Assembly (NCBI GenBank): GCA_039024435.1
Contig: JBCCQH010000014.1
Coordinates: 22,920-86,919, forward strand
Direction of reading: 5' to 3'
Length of the DNA: 64,000 nucleotides
From: JBCCQH01 sp039024435
GTDB taxonomy: Bacteria; Bacteroidota; Bacteroidia; J057; JADKCL01
The position numbers and the translations under genes are program-made. Under the pieces are notes generated by a model, which searched no databases, was not told the DNA's origin, and saw nothing but the letters and a program-made list of their open reading frames with translations. Positions 51,071 to 60,862 of the stretch are shown here, one piece after another. Position 1 is the stretch's first letter, and every line of letters starts with the position of its first letter.

Positions 51071-54000
51071 ATGATGAAACGAGTTGGAGTTTGGCTATTT
51101 CTTAGCCTCCTGTTCTGCTCCGCAGTGTTTGCTCAATCCGACGCTGGCAAGATCAAAGGGAAAGTCACGGATGAAACCGGGGAACCAGTTGAGTTTGCTA
51201 CTGTCGTAGCCCTACAAAACGGAATTATCAAGGGTGGTTCAAACACCGATGAAAACGGAGAGTACAGCATTGCGCCTATTCCTCCTGGCACTTACACAGT
51301 GCAAGCAACCTTTGCGGGCAACAAAATTGTTGCTTCCGGTCTTCAGGTCGCCGCTAACAAAACCGTTAAAGCGGATCTGAAAATCGAAACTGGTGTAGAA
51401 CTGACCGAAGTTCAAATCACCGAAACGATACCAATCGACAATACAACCACCGGAGGGTCGCTCTCCGGTTCCGATGTTCAGCAAATTGGTATTCGTAATG
51501 TCAATACCCTTGCGGCGATTATCCCGGGGGTTTACCAGTCGGATGACGGCGCGGGCCTGAGCTTACGTGGTGGTCGTTCTAGTTCCACGGTTTATTTCGT
51601 GGACGGGGTCAAGGTACGGGGTACATTGAACCTCCCACAGAAGTCGATTGGTAACCTAACCGTAATCACGGGGGGTACACCGGCTGAGTACGGCGACGTT
51701 ACCGGTGGTATCGTGAGTGTAACCACTTCTTCGCCGAGCTACAAACTCAGCGGTGGTGGTGAAATTCTGAGCAGTCAACTCACCGACCCTTATAACTTCA
51801 ACCTGTTTGCGGTGAACTTTTCCGGTCCGCTCATCACGAAGCGGATCGACTCCATCGATTACAACAAGCCGATTCTCGGTTTCTTTGTCGCGGGTGAATT
51901 TGAGCACCAAAAAGACCGGGATCCGGCGGCGGGCGGCGTTTTCAAACTGCGAGATGAATTCCTTACCGATTTTCAGCAGAATCCACTCACCTTGGACCAG
52001 AGCGGAAACTTCTTTTTGCAGCGTTCGAACTTCGTGACCGACGATATGGTCGAGGTCTCCAAGACCAAGCTGAACAACACCGGCCGTACGATGCGTCTGA
52101 ACACGCGTCTCGACTTCCAACCCACGGATAACATCATCGTCAAGTTTGGTGCGGATTATACGAATATCTCCAACGACGAATGGTCAACGCTGAACATGAT
52201 GTTCACCCCCGAGCGGAACCGCTTGTTTGAAGGGCAGCAGTACCGCGGTTGGTTGCGTTTCCAGCAATCGTTTGAAGGCGGCGAAAACAGCCAAGTCAAA
52301 AACCTTTACTACCAGTTGCAGGCGGATTTCTCGCGTTGGGACCGGGAGTTTATGTCGGCCCAGCACCGGGACCGTATTTTTGATTACGGTTATGTCGGCT
52401 CCTTCAACTACGATCTCGAGCCGATTTACTCTTTTGTGACTCCGGGCAGCGACCTCCACAACTCCGATATCTCTTCCGACGGTTACGCTCTGACCGCTGG
52501 CTTTGCTCCGGCCAACCTGACTTTTGACGGCACGAATTCCACGAACCCGTTGCGGGCGAATTACAACAATTTCATTTTTGACTACGTTTCGCAGAACGGT
52601 ATCGTGAACCCATTTACGGGCCAGCGTGACAATTCGATCTCCAACATTGACTTTCTCGCTTTCTACGGTGGTATCCGCAACGGAGATACTCCGGACCGGA
52701 TCTACTCGCTGTACACTGCCCCGGGCGACGACCAGGGAGGTTACTCGCGTTTCCGCTTTGATCAGTACCGCTTGACCGGTCAGGCTTCCGGTGAGATTAA
52801 AGGTCACGCCATCAAGCTTGGTTTCGAATTTGAACAGCGCCAGGAGCGGGCTTATTCAGTCGCTTCGCGCTTCATGTGGAACTACATTCGCCAGTTGACC
52901 AACCGCCACCTGTCCGGCATCAATCAGGATGTGAGCTCATGGGAGCTGGTAGAAGTCGACGGTGTATTCCAGGATACGATCAATGCCCCTCGTCTGTACT
53001 CTTCGGGCGACCAGGCTGACTTCGACCGCGCACTTCGGGAAAAACTGGGATTGCCGGTAGATGGCACGGACTTCATCGTGACCGACAACCTCGATCCGAG
53101 CTTGTTGAGCCTCGATATGTTCAGCGCCGACGAACTGCTGAATGACGGGAACCTGCTCGTCACCTATTACGGTTACGACTTCACGGGCAACGTCACGCCC
53201 CGCCGGGCGGAAGAAGACTTTTTCACCGACGGTCAAAACCGTCCGATGAACGCTTTTGCTCCGACTTACATCTCGGGCTTTATTCAGGACAAGTTTGAGC
53301 TCGAAGACATTATCTTCAACGTCGGGGTGCGGGTCGACCGCTTCGACGCCAACCAAAAAGTCCTCCGGGACCCCTTCGTATTGTTCCCGACCTTCACTGC
53401 GGCCGAGACCTACGAAATCCTGGGCCAGACCCTGCCGGGCAATATCCCGACGGATTGGGTGGCATACACCGACGATGCCCGCAACCCGACGACGGTGCTG
53501 GGTTTCCGGGACCCCTCAACGAACTTCTGGTACGACATCAACGGTGATCCGACTTCTTCGGCGAGCTTGCGCTCGGGAGGCGAAGTCCAGCCGCACATCA
53601 AGGATGACGAAATCTCGATCGAATCTTTCGAGGATTACACGCCGCAGACCGTGGTCATGCCGCGCCTTTCGTTCTCTTTCCCGATTTCGGGTGAGGCCGT
53701 ATTCTTTGCCCACTACGACGTGCTGACGCAGCGCCCGGGCAATAACACCGCCGGATCTTCCTCGCTGTTGGCCGGTCAGTTGGCGGATTACTTCTTCCTG
53801 CAAAATTCGGCCACAGTTACGGTTACCAATCCGAACCTGCGTCCGGAGCGTACGATTGACTACGAAGTTGGTTTCAAGCAGAAGTTGAATGACTTCGTTG
53901 CCCTATCGATTTCGGCTTTCTATCGGGAAATGCGCGACATGTTGCAGATCACCAACTTCCAGGATGCATATCCGACGACTTACACGACGTACAACAACAT

Positions 54001-54796
54001 CGACTTTGGTACGGTGAAGGGCTTTACCTTCTCCTTGAATATGCTGCGGATGCGCAACATCCGCCTGACGGCTTCCTACACACTGCAGTTTGCTTCGGCT
54101 ACCGGTTCGAGCTTCTCCTCTTCCCGGAATGCCCTCAACGCAGTGGACGGCTTTACCGCTATCCGGGCTCTGTTGCCGACGGATTTCGATCAGCGCCACC
54201 GGATTTCGGGCAACGTTGACTACCGTTTCTACGGCGACGACAACAAAGGTCCGGGCATCACCCTCGGTAAGAAGACGATCTACCCGCTGGCCAATGCCGG
54301 TGCGAACGCAACCTTCTACCTGGGCTCGGGTACGCCCTACTCCGTGAACGCCCTGGCTAACCCGGCCGACGTTCAAACGGGGGTGAACCAGCAGATTCAG
54401 TTGGATGGTACGCCGAATGGTAGCCGCCTGCCCGGTCAGGTACGCCTCGATCTCCGGATCGACAAAGACCTGGTTTTGGGGGGAAAAGAAAAACTTGATG
54501 GTCAAGGCAACGTCATGACCGATGGCAAAGGTAACTCGATTACGAGCCGTCGCTACGCCGTCAATGTTTATCTGCTTGTGTTGAATGCGCTCAACACGCG
54601 AAACGTATTGAATGTCTACAAGACATCCGGTCTGCCGGATGACGATGGATTCCTCAGTACGGGGGTTGGTCAGCAAGCGGTTGCTGCTGCCATTGACCCG
54701 ACCTCATTTACTTATCTGTACCAGCTGAAAATGCAGAATCCGAATAATTTCAGCCTGCCGCGCCGTATTCGTTTGGGCTTGCAACTTTCCTTCTAA
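51071..54796 (+). CDS. TonB-dependent outer-membrane receptor
   Basis: The 1241-aa protein has a signal peptide (MMKRVGVWLFLSLLFCSAVFAQ). A carboxypeptidase-regulatory-like domain follows (GKIKGKVTDETGEPVEFATVV, about 26-105), then a plug domain (VNTLAAIIPGVYQSDDG, LRGGRSSSTVYFVDGV) and a large barrel ending in RRIRLGLQLSF. Unlike SusC it lacks the long SusC plug signature, and no SusD follows. Many codons are GGT, CGT and GCT, unlike the GGC/CGC-rich neighbours, which suggests high expression. It leads a three-gene operon with the giant lipoprotein (5 bases downstream) and a PorV-family barrel. Confidence 0.92.
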   Translation: MMKRVGVWLFLSLLFCSAVFAQSDAGKIKGKVTDETGEPVEFATVVALQNGIIKGGSNTDENGEYSIAPIPPGTYTVQATFAGNKIVASGLQVAANKTVKADLKIETGVELTEVQITETIPIDNTTTGGSLSGSDVQQIGIRNVNTLAAIIPGVYQSDDGAGLSLRGGRSSSTVYFVDGVKVRGTLNLPQKSIGNLTVITGGTPAEYGDVTGGIVSVTTSSPSYKLSGGGEILSSQLTDPYNFNLFAVNFSGPLITKRIDSIDYNKPILGFFVAGEFEHQKDRDPAAGGVFKLRDEFLTDFQQNPLTLDQSGNFFLQRSNFVTDDMVEVSKTKLNNTGRTMRLNTRLDFQPTDNIIVKFGADYTNISNDEWSTLNMMFTPERNRLFEGQQYRGWLRFQQSFEGGENSQVKNLYYQLQADFSRWDREFMSAQHRDRIFDYGYVGSFNYDLEPIYSFVTPGSDLHNSDISSDGYALTAGFAPANLTFDGTNSTNPLRANYNNFIFDYVSQNGIVNPFTGQRDNSISNIDFLAFYGGIRNGDTPDRIYSLYTAPGDDQGGYSRFRFDQYRLTGQASGEIKGHAIKLGFEFEQRQERAYSVASRFMWNYIRQLTNRHLSGINQDVSSWELVEVDGVFQDTINAPRLYSSGDQADFDRALREKLGLPVDGTDFIVTDNLDPSLLSLDMFSADELLNDGNLLVTYYGYDFTGNVTPRRAEEDFFTDGQNRPMNAFAPTYISGFIQDKFELEDIIFNVGVRVDRFDANQKVLRDPFVLFPTFTAAETYEILGQTLPGNIPTDWVAYTDDARNPTTVLGFRDPSTNFWYDINGDPTSSASLRSGGEVQPHIKDDEISIESFEDYTPQTVVMPRLSFSFPISGEAVFFAHYDVLTQRPGNNTAGSSSLLAGQLADYFFLQNSATVTVTNPNLRPERTIDYEVGFKQKLNDFVALSISAFYREMRDMLQITNFQDAYPTTYTTYNNIDFGTVKGFTFSLNMLRMRNIRLTASYTLQFASATGSSFSSSRNALNAVDGFTAIRALLPTDFDQRHRISGNVDYRFYGDDNKGPGITLGKKTIYPLANAGANATFYLGSGTPYSVNALANPADVQTGVNQQIQLDGTPNGSRLPGQVRLDLRIDKDLVLGGKEKLDGQGNVMTDGKGNSITSRRYAVNVYLLVLNALNTRNVLNVYKTSGLPDDDGFLSTGVGQQAVAAAIDPTSFTYLYQLKMQNPNNFSLPRRIRLGLQLSF

Positions 54797-54801
54797 TCCG
54801 G

Positions 54802-57800
54802 ATGATGATGAAAAGGACTATCAGAAAAACACTTTTTTGCCTTTCAGCTCTTGCGCTGTTGGGGTGCTCGAACCTGTTCGGGCGTGAGAATATCGGCCAG
54901 AAGCGTGCCAGCAACAAGGGGCTGCGGACAACGGCATCTTGTGCTCCGGCAAGCTCTTCGGTCGAACTAGACGTGAACAACGTACGTGCATTGCTGCACA
55001 ATGGTGGTGACTTTTGGTGGGATCTCGTGGGCAATCCGCGTTACGAGGTACCCAAGCTCCCGCCGGATCAGGCCGCTTCGGCTCGTCACTCCTCCTTCGC
55101 CGGTTCTTTGTGGATCGGGGGGGTAGACGAGAGTGGTCAGCTCCGGGTCGCGGCCCAAACTTACCGCCAGAGTGGTAACGACTTTTGGCCCGGTCCGCTG
55201 ACTTCCGGCGGCGCTGCCGTCGACGACGTGACCTGTGAGCAGTGGGACCAGCACTACAAGATCACCAAAGCGGAGATTACCGCTTTCCGCGCGGCTTACC
55301 AGTCGGCCCTCGTTTCGGGGCAGCCGCTCAACATCGACGACTATCCGAACGTAAAGAACTGGCCGGCTTTCGGTGAGGATTCGGAAGGAAATCGGATTGA
55401 GTTAGCGCCGTTTGTCGACGTGGACTTTGACCCCTTTAACTACTCGCCGGAAGCGGGTGACTACCCGGATATCGCTCCCACCGCCGGTGGTGGTGAGCCG
55501 GATCAGGCCATCTGGTGGGTGATCAACGACAAAGGGGATATCCACACGGAAACCGGGGGGGAAGCCATTGGGGTTGAGATTCAAATGCTCGCCTTTGGTT
55601 TTTCGACCTCGAATGCGATCAACGATATGACCTTCTACAAGTACAAGGTCATCAACAAGTCTACCCTCAAACTGAATGAGACCTACATGGGCCAGTGGGT
55701 GGACGCCGATATCGGTAACTTCTCGGATGACTACGTGGGTTGTGACACCGCACGGGGTCTGGGCTTTGCCTACAACGGTGACCCGAACGATGAAACTGCC
55801 GCGGGTTATGGGACCAATCCTCCCGCTCTGGGGGTGGACTTTTTCCAGGGTCCCTTTGGGGACAATGGTCAGCGCCTTCCGATGCAGTATTTCGTTTACT
55901 ACGAAAACGACTTCTCGCTGCGGGGCAATCCAGAAGTGGCAACCCACTATTATGGTTACCTGCGCGGTTTCTGGAAAGATGGTTCACGCATGGTGAACAA
56001 TGGTACGAACGGTTTCCCGGCTTCGGGTTCTGGTCCGGTCACCAACTACATGTATCCGGGTGATCCGGGCTGGTGTGGTGGTGGCGGCAACGGGGGTTGG
56101 TCCGAAGTTTCGGCGAGCAACTCGCCGTTTGACCGTCGTTTCATCCAGTCGGCGGGGCCATTTACCCTGCAACCGGGGGCGGTCAACGATATCGTTACCG
56201 GGGCGGTGTGGGCCCGTGCCTTTACCAACGACAACCTGGGTTCGGTGTGTGAACTCTTGACCGCGGATGACATCGCGCAAGCACTGTTCAACGCGAATTT
56301 CGAATTGCTGGATGGCCCGGATGCTCCGGAACTCGCCATCGAAGAATACGACAAAGAGTTGTTGGTTTCTTGGGACTACAGCAATGCTACCCTGTTCAAC
56401 AACTTTAACGAAACGTATCTCCAGGCAGACCCGGTCCTCATCGCTGAGGACGTTGCGGACTCCCTCTTCGAATTTGAAGGATATATTTTGTATCAGTTGA
56501 AGGACGCCACGGTTTCCGCGAGCGACCTCTTCGATACCGAGAAAGCACGGATTCTTACCCAGTGCGATATCAAAAACGATGTTTCGACGATTGTGAACCG
56601 GGCAGAGGCGACCGTTCCGGGACTCACCGATCCGGTCATCGTCGATGAAGTGATGGTCCAAGGCGCCAACGATGGAATTTTCCGTTCCTTCCGCGCCACG
56701 GAAGACTTGTTTACGGAAACAGGCGACCGTTCCTTGAAGAACTATACGACTTACTACTACGGTATTTTGGCCTACGCCTACAACGATACCTCGTCGGATG
56801 GTCGGAAGTTTGTTCAGGGCAACCGCTTCTTCGCGAATACCGCGGCGATGCCGCACCCGATTGATTTCGAAAACTTCGGTACGGTGACCAACTCGGCTTA
56901 CGGAGACGGGATCCAGCTTACGCAGACGGCCGGGGTAGGCAACGGGGGCAACTTCGTTGAAATTACCGATGCCACGCGCGATGCTATCTTCAATGCGGAC
57001 TCGGTGGGTGAAATCACCTACGTTGCCGGCGCCGCTCCGGTGGATGTCAAGGTTGTGAATCCGAAGGAAGTGATCCCGGGCAATTACCGGTTGGAACTGG
57101 TCGAAGATGAGTTCGAAGGTACGGCAGCCGTCGTGCGCAGCGATTCAGTAGACATCGTCGACTCGACTTTTGTGGAATGGCGCTTATTTGAAAGCAACAA
57201 CGTCATCTTCGAATCGACCTACATCAAGCGGACCAAGACCGAAGGTACGAACAGTACGGTCACTTTCCGTCCGCAACCGTTTACGGGTACGGAGCGGGTG
57301 ATCGAAGGCCACGGAATTTCCGTTGCGGTCGAAAACGTAATTGAAGCCGGGGATACCCTGATCGATGGCTTCCTCGGTGCTACCCTGACTTACGCCGATC
57401 CGTTGCAAGACTGGTTGGTGAGCCTCGGTGACAACGATGGATTCGAAACCTGGAACTGGATTCAGGCCGGTGACGAAAATGGTGACCGCGGTCACATCGG
57501 TGGAGTTTGGAAGAGCAACCGTGTATTCGACAAAGAAGAACACTTTGAAGAAATCCTCGGCGGTGGCTGGGCTCCGTTCTGCCTTGCCCGCGGCTTCTCG
57601 AACAACGATCCGGACGGTAAAGTCAGCCCGGGGGTTGAAGACAATGCTTCCCAAAGTGCGGGTGGCCTCGCCCCGGGACAGTTCGTGAACCTGAGTTCGC
57701 TGCCGGATATTGATATCGTCATCACCCCGAATACGGAAAAGTGGTCCAAGTGTGTGGTCGTAGAGACCTCTTCGGGCCAGAACCTGGGCTCCGGTGCCTG

Positions 57801-58725
57801 GCCGATGTCGGCCCGTTGGGACTATCCGGTGCGCCAGCCGGGTCAAGAAAAAGACACCAACGGTGATCTGGACCAGTTGACCGACTATGGTTTCAGCTAC
57901 TTCCCGGGTTACGCCATCGACGTGAACACCGGCCGCCGCCTCAACATCTTCTTCGGTGAGGCAAGCTGGGACAAACTGAACAATGGAGACGACATGCTGT
58001 GGAACCCGACCTCCGACTTCGGTCCGGCTGGTCAGCGGGTAGGCGGTCGCCATTACATATACATCAGCGAGACGACCTACGACGAGTGCCAGTCTTTCTA
58101 TAATTTCCTATCGAACGCCAACTTTGTGCCTTCCGGTTCGCAGACGACTCTGCTCTACCTGGATACGCAGGACAGCACCACGGACATGCGTAATGTGTAT
58201 TCCCGCATCGCTTGGGTGGGGGCACCGCTGCTCTCGCAGAACTTTGACTTTACCGATCCGACGCAGATTCCGACGGAGACCACGATTAAGCTGCGGGTAA
58301 ACCAGCCCTTCCGCTCACGTGGCGGAACCGAGGACTACTCGATCTTCAACTTTAGCACGGAAGATATCGCGGCCATGATCGGTCAGAAAGAAACTGCTGA
58401 GCGTTCGCTGATGGAAGATATTCGCATCGTACCGAATCCGTACTACGCCTACTCGAAGTACGAGCGTTCTCAGGTGCAGACGATTGTAAAATTGACCAAC
58501 CTCCCGCAGCAGTGCAAGATTAAGATCTTCACGCTGAATGGGACCTTGATCCGGACCTATACGAAAGATTCCGAATTGCCGGAACAGCAGTGGGACCTCA
58601 AGAACCAGGACGGGGTGCCGGTGGCTTCCGGGGTGTATATCATCCATGTCGACGCCGGTGAGCTGGGCGAAAAGGTTGTGAAATTCTTTGCTGTGATGCC
58701 CCAGATTGACCTGAACGCATTCTAA
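54802..58725 (+). CDS. Giant lipoprotein with C-terminal T9SS-like domain
   Basis: This 1307-aa protein has a lipobox LALLGC (Cys22), predicting lipidation. Most of it is beta-rich and acidic, with repeated Tyr/Trp/Asp-containing turns, and has no enzyme motif I recognise. The C-terminal ~95 residues carry a T9SS-type sorting-domain pattern: IRIVPNPYYAYSKYE, LPQQCKIKIFTLNGTLIRTY, GVPVASGVYIIHV and KVVKFFAVM. Having both a lipobox and a sorting domain is unusual. The gene sits between the receptor and a PorV-family gene with spacers of 5 and 10 bases. It may be a surface subunit of the receptor; codon usage matches the operon. Confidence 0.85.
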   Translation: MMMKRTIRKTLFCLSALALLGCSNLFGRENIGQKRASNKGLRTTASCAPASSSVELDVNNVRALLHNGGDFWWDLVGNPRYEVPKLPPDQAASARHSSFAGSLWIGGVDESGQLRVAAQTYRQSGNDFWPGPLTSGGAAVDDVTCEQWDQHYKITKAEITAFRAAYQSALVSGQPLNIDDYPNVKNWPAFGEDSEGNRIELAPFVDVDFDPFNYSPEAGDYPDIAPTAGGGEPDQAIWWVINDKGDIHTETGGEAIGVEIQMLAFGFSTSNAINDMTFYKYKVINKSTLKLNETYMGQWVDADIGNFSDDYVGCDTARGLGFAYNGDPNDETAAGYGTNPPALGVDFFQGPFGDNGQRLPMQYFVYYENDFSLRGNPEVATHYYGYLRGFWKDGSRMVNNGTNGFPASGSGPVTNYMYPGDPGWCGGGGNGGWSEVSASNSPFDRRFIQSAGPFTLQPGAVNDIVTGAVWARAFTNDNLGSVCELLTADDIAQALFNANFELLDGPDAPELAIEEYDKELLVSWDYSNATLFNNFNETYLQADPVLIAEDVADSLFEFEGYILYQLKDATVSASDLFDTEKARILTQCDIKNDVSTIVNRAEATVPGLTDPVIVDEVMVQGANDGIFRSFRATEDLFTETGDRSLKNYTTYYYGILAYAYNDTSSDGRKFVQGNRFFANTAAMPHPIDFENFGTVTNSAYGDGIQLTQTAGVGNGGNFVEITDATRDAIFNADSVGEITYVAGAAPVDVKVVNPKEVIPGNYRLELVEDEFEGTAAVVRSDSVDIVDSTFVEWRLFESNNVIFESTYIKRTKTEGTNSTVTFRPQPFTGTERVIEGHGISVAVENVIEAGDTLIDGFLGATLTYADPLQDWLVSLGDNDGFETWNWIQAGDENGDRGHIGGVWKSNRVFDKEEHFEEILGGGWAPFCLARGFSNNDPDGKVSPGVEDNASQSAGGLAPGQFVNLSSLPDIDIVITPNTEKWSKCVVVETSSGQNLGSGAWPMSARWDYPVRQPGQEKDTNGDLDQLTDYGFSYFPGYAIDVNTGRRLNIFFGEASWDKLNNGDDMLWNPTSDFGPAGQRVGGRHYIYISETTYDECQSFYNFLSNANFVPSGSQTTLLYLDTQDSTTDMRNVYSRIAWVGAPLLSQNFDFTDPTQIPTETTIKLRVNQPFRSRGGTEDYSIFNFSTEDIAAMIGQKETAERSLMEDIRIVPNPYYAYSKYERSQVQTIVKLTNLPQQCKIKIFTLNGTLIRTYTKDSELPEQQWDLKNQDGVPVASGVYIIHVDAGELGEKVVKFFAVMPQIDLNAF

Positions 58726-58735
58726 TTGAAAGAAA

Positions 58736-59797
58736 ATGAAGAGACTTTTAGTATTTAGTTTTGTGATCTTGACGGGCATCTCGCAGGCATTCGCGGGTAA
58801 CCCGGAACGTGCGGGTCAGGCCGGTGCCACCCAGCTGCTGATCAACTCTTGGGGCCGTTCGAGTGGCTTCAACGGGATCAATATCGGCAGTACCTACGGC
58901 ATCGAAAGTGTGATCAACAACCCGGCTGGGTTGGCGACCACGCGCCGTTCAGAGTTGGTCTTTGCCCATACGCGCTATCTCGTAGGAACCGACATCAACA
59001 TCAACAGCTTCGGCTTTTCGCAGTCGCTCAAGCGTGCGGGTGTGATCGGAATCTACGTCACCTCTTTTGACCTGGGTGATTTTGAGCGGACTACCGAAGA
59101 CAACCCGGATGGAGATCTGGGAACTTTCAGCCCGACCTACATGAACCTGGGCATTTCTTTCGCCAAGAAGTTCACCGATAACATCTACTGCGGAGCCACG
59201 ATCAAACTCGTCCACGAGTCGATTTTTGATGTGGGAGCGAATGGTGTAGCGTTTGACGCTGGGGTGCAGTACCGGACCAATCTCGGGAAGGATTCGCTGC
59301 ATACGGACAAGTTTAAGCTGGGGATCTCGTTGCGCAACATCGGTACAACGATGCGCTACGGAGGCGATGGCCTGACTTTCCGCTCCAACCTCGCGGACGA
59401 CTTTACCTCGTTGACCGCGCGGCCGACCGCAGAATTTGAAATGCCTTCGGTATTGAGCATGGGCATCTCCTATGACTTCTGGCTGGGCATGAACCACCGC
59501 ATCACGCCTTTGGGTGCTTTCATCTCGAACTCCTTTTCTTACGACCAGTTTGGGGTCGGGATTGAGTACGGATTCAGCAAGTACCTGATGGTGCGTTACA
59601 GCTTGTTGTACGAGCAGGATATCTTCAATGAAGATGAGCGCCGTACAGCATGGACGGGACACGGTGTAGGTGTGACGGTAGAAATCCCCTTCAAAACGGG
59701 AAAAAACAAGACGTCGACCTTCGGGCTAGACTACAGCTACCGTTCGACCGATCCCTTCAGCGGGACGCACGTGATTGGTGCCCGCATCGATCTCTAA
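58736..59797 (+). CDS. PorV/PorQ-family outer-membrane protein
   Basis: The 353-aa protein has a signal peptide ending at AFAG. Family features are GATQLLINSWGRSSGF, the N-terminal helix with NNPAGLATTRRSELVFAH, and barrel strands up to HVIGARIDL. PorV is the T9SS shuttle that carries cargo with its sorting domain removed to the attachment complex; members of this family are also used as cargo-specific partners. Here it follows the T9SS-like giant lipoprotein by 10 bases, so a dedicated partner for that protein is plausible. A strong terminator closes the operon 19 bases later. Confidence 0.88.
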   Translation: MKRLLVFSFVILTGISQAFAGNPERAGQAGATQLLINSWGRSSGFNGINIGSTYGIESVINNPAGLATTRRSELVFAHTRYLVGTDININSFGFSQSLKRAGVIGIYVTSFDLGDFERTTEDNPDGDLGTFSPTYMNLGISFAKKFTDNIYCGATIKLVHESIFDVGANGVAFDAGVQYRTNLGKDSLHTDKFKLGISLRNIGTTMRYGGDGLTFRSNLADDFTSLTARPTAEFEMPSVLSMGISYDFWLGMNHRITPLGAFISNSFSYDQFGVGIEYGFSKYLMVRYSLLYEQDIFNEDERRTAWTGHGVGVTVEIPFKTGKNKTSTFGLDYSYRSTDPFSGTHVIGARIDL

Positions 59798-59815
59798 GAA
59801 CGATTTCTTATCATC

Positions 59816-59848
59816 AAAATGGGTTGGCTATTGTGGCCAACCCATTTT
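59816..59848. terminator. Strong bidirectional intrinsic terminator
   Basis: A 13-bp perfect stem (AAAATGGGTTGGC at 59816-59828, GCCAACCCATTTT at 59836-59848) with a 7-base loop is followed by ATATTATTATTTTT. The A-run on the left arm gives it a U-tail in the other direction too. Confidence 0.9.
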
Positions 59849-59855
59849 ATATTAT

Positions 59856-59863
59856 TATTTTTG
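59856..59863 (+). promoter_or_regulatory. Candidate -7 element upstream of greA
   Basis: TATTTTTG matches TAnnTTTG exactly, 41 bases before the greA ATG and just after the terminator. A TTG at 59831-59833 is the nearest -33 candidate, at a slightly long spacing. Confidence 0.45.
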
Positions 59864-59904
59864 CAGTTCGAAAACGAACAATGAATTAACGTAGCACGAC
59901 AATT

Positions 59905-60381
59905 ATGTCTGAGACTCAATATTTTACCAAAGAAGGGCTTGAGAAACTGAAAAAAGAGTTGCTGGTTCTCAAAACCGATGGCCGCAAGGAGATTGCCGAA
60001 GCGATCTCTGAGGCCCGGGAGAAAGGCGATTTGCGAGAAAATGCCGAATACGACGCCGCCAAACACGCCCAGGGACTCCACGAAGCAGAAATTGCCAAGC
60101 TGGAACATATCATTGCGACCGCCAAAATCATCGACGAATCCCAGCTGGACGTCTCGAAGGCGCTGATCATGGCCACGGTCAAAGTGCGGAACCTCGCCAA
60201 TAAAATGGAAATGAGGTACAAACTGGTTTCCGCCTCCGAAGCAAACTTCAAGCAAGGAAAAATTTCTGTAGAATCCCCCGTCGGCAAAGGGCTGCTCGGC
60301 AAGTCCGTCGGTGATGTGACCGAAATCAAGGTTCCCGCCGGGCAGATCAAATTGGAGGTGCTGGAAATTTCTTACGAATAA
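59905..60381 (+). CDS. greA: Transcription elongation factor GreA
   Basis: The 158-aa protein has the family's usual length. The N-terminal coiled coil (about 1-77) includes TKEGLEKLKKELLVLK and the acidic tip near EAREKGDLRENAEYDAAK, whose acidic residues activate RNA cleavage by RNA polymerase. The C-terminal FKBP-like domain ends SPVGKGLLGKSVGDVTEIKVP. GreA rescues backtracked RNA polymerase. It has its own promoter after the strong terminator and is followed after 11 bases by the HIT gene, so the two are probably co-transcribed. Confidence 0.96.
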   Translation: MSETQYFTKEGLEKLKKELLVLKTDGRKEIAEAISEAREKGDLRENAEYDAAKHAQGLHEAEIAKLEHIIATAKIIDESQLDVSKALIMATVKVRNLANKMEMRYKLVSASEANFKQGKISVESPVGKGLLGKSVGDVTEIKVPAGQIKLEVLEISYE

Positions 60382-60392
60382 ACGATTGCGGC

Positions 60393-60794
60393 ATGCCCTC
60401 TATTTTTAGCAAAATTGTTGCCGGAGAGATCCCCAGCCACAAAGTGGCTGAGACGGAGGATTTTCTCGCATTTTTGGACATCAATCCCTTGGCCGAAGGC
60501 CATACCCTGGTGATCCCCAAAAAGGAAGTCGATTATATTTATGACCTGGATGAGTCAACCTACATCGGTCTGCAACTCTTTGCGAAAATTGTCGCCGAAG
60601 CCATCGGCAAAGTGATCGAATGCAAGCGCGTGGGCGTGGCTGTAGTCGGGCTCGAAGTGCCGCACTGCCACATCCACCTGGTGCCGCTCAACAACATTGC
60701 TGACCTCAACTTTGCGAAGGAAAAGCTGAAGTTCAGTCCCGAGGAGTTGGCAGCCACCGCCGCCCGGATCCGGGCCGGCGTAGCGGGTTCCTGA
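60393..60794 (+). CDS. HIT family nucleotide-binding hydrolase
   Basis: The 133-aa protein has the HIT signature with three histidines (VPHCHIHLVPL; H91, H93, H95) and the typical N-terminal SIFSKIVAGEIPSHKVAE. HIT proteins of this Hint/HinT type hydrolyse AMP-lysine or AMP-NH2-like nucleotide conjugates. The start at the first ATG is supported by the standard SIF-x-KIVAGEIP opening. It is probably on the greA transcript. Confidence 0.95.
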   Translation: MPSIFSKIVAGEIPSHKVAETEDFLAFLDINPLAEGHTLVIPKKEVDYIYDLDESTYIGLQLFAKIVAEAIGKVIECKRVGVAVVGLEVPHCHIHLVPLNNIADLNFAKEKLKFSPEELAATAARIRAGVAGS

Positions 60795-60862
60795 ATGTAT
60801 CACGTTCGGGGGGCAAATCGGATTCCGAACAAGTAAATCTCGCAATTGATTGCCTTCCGATA

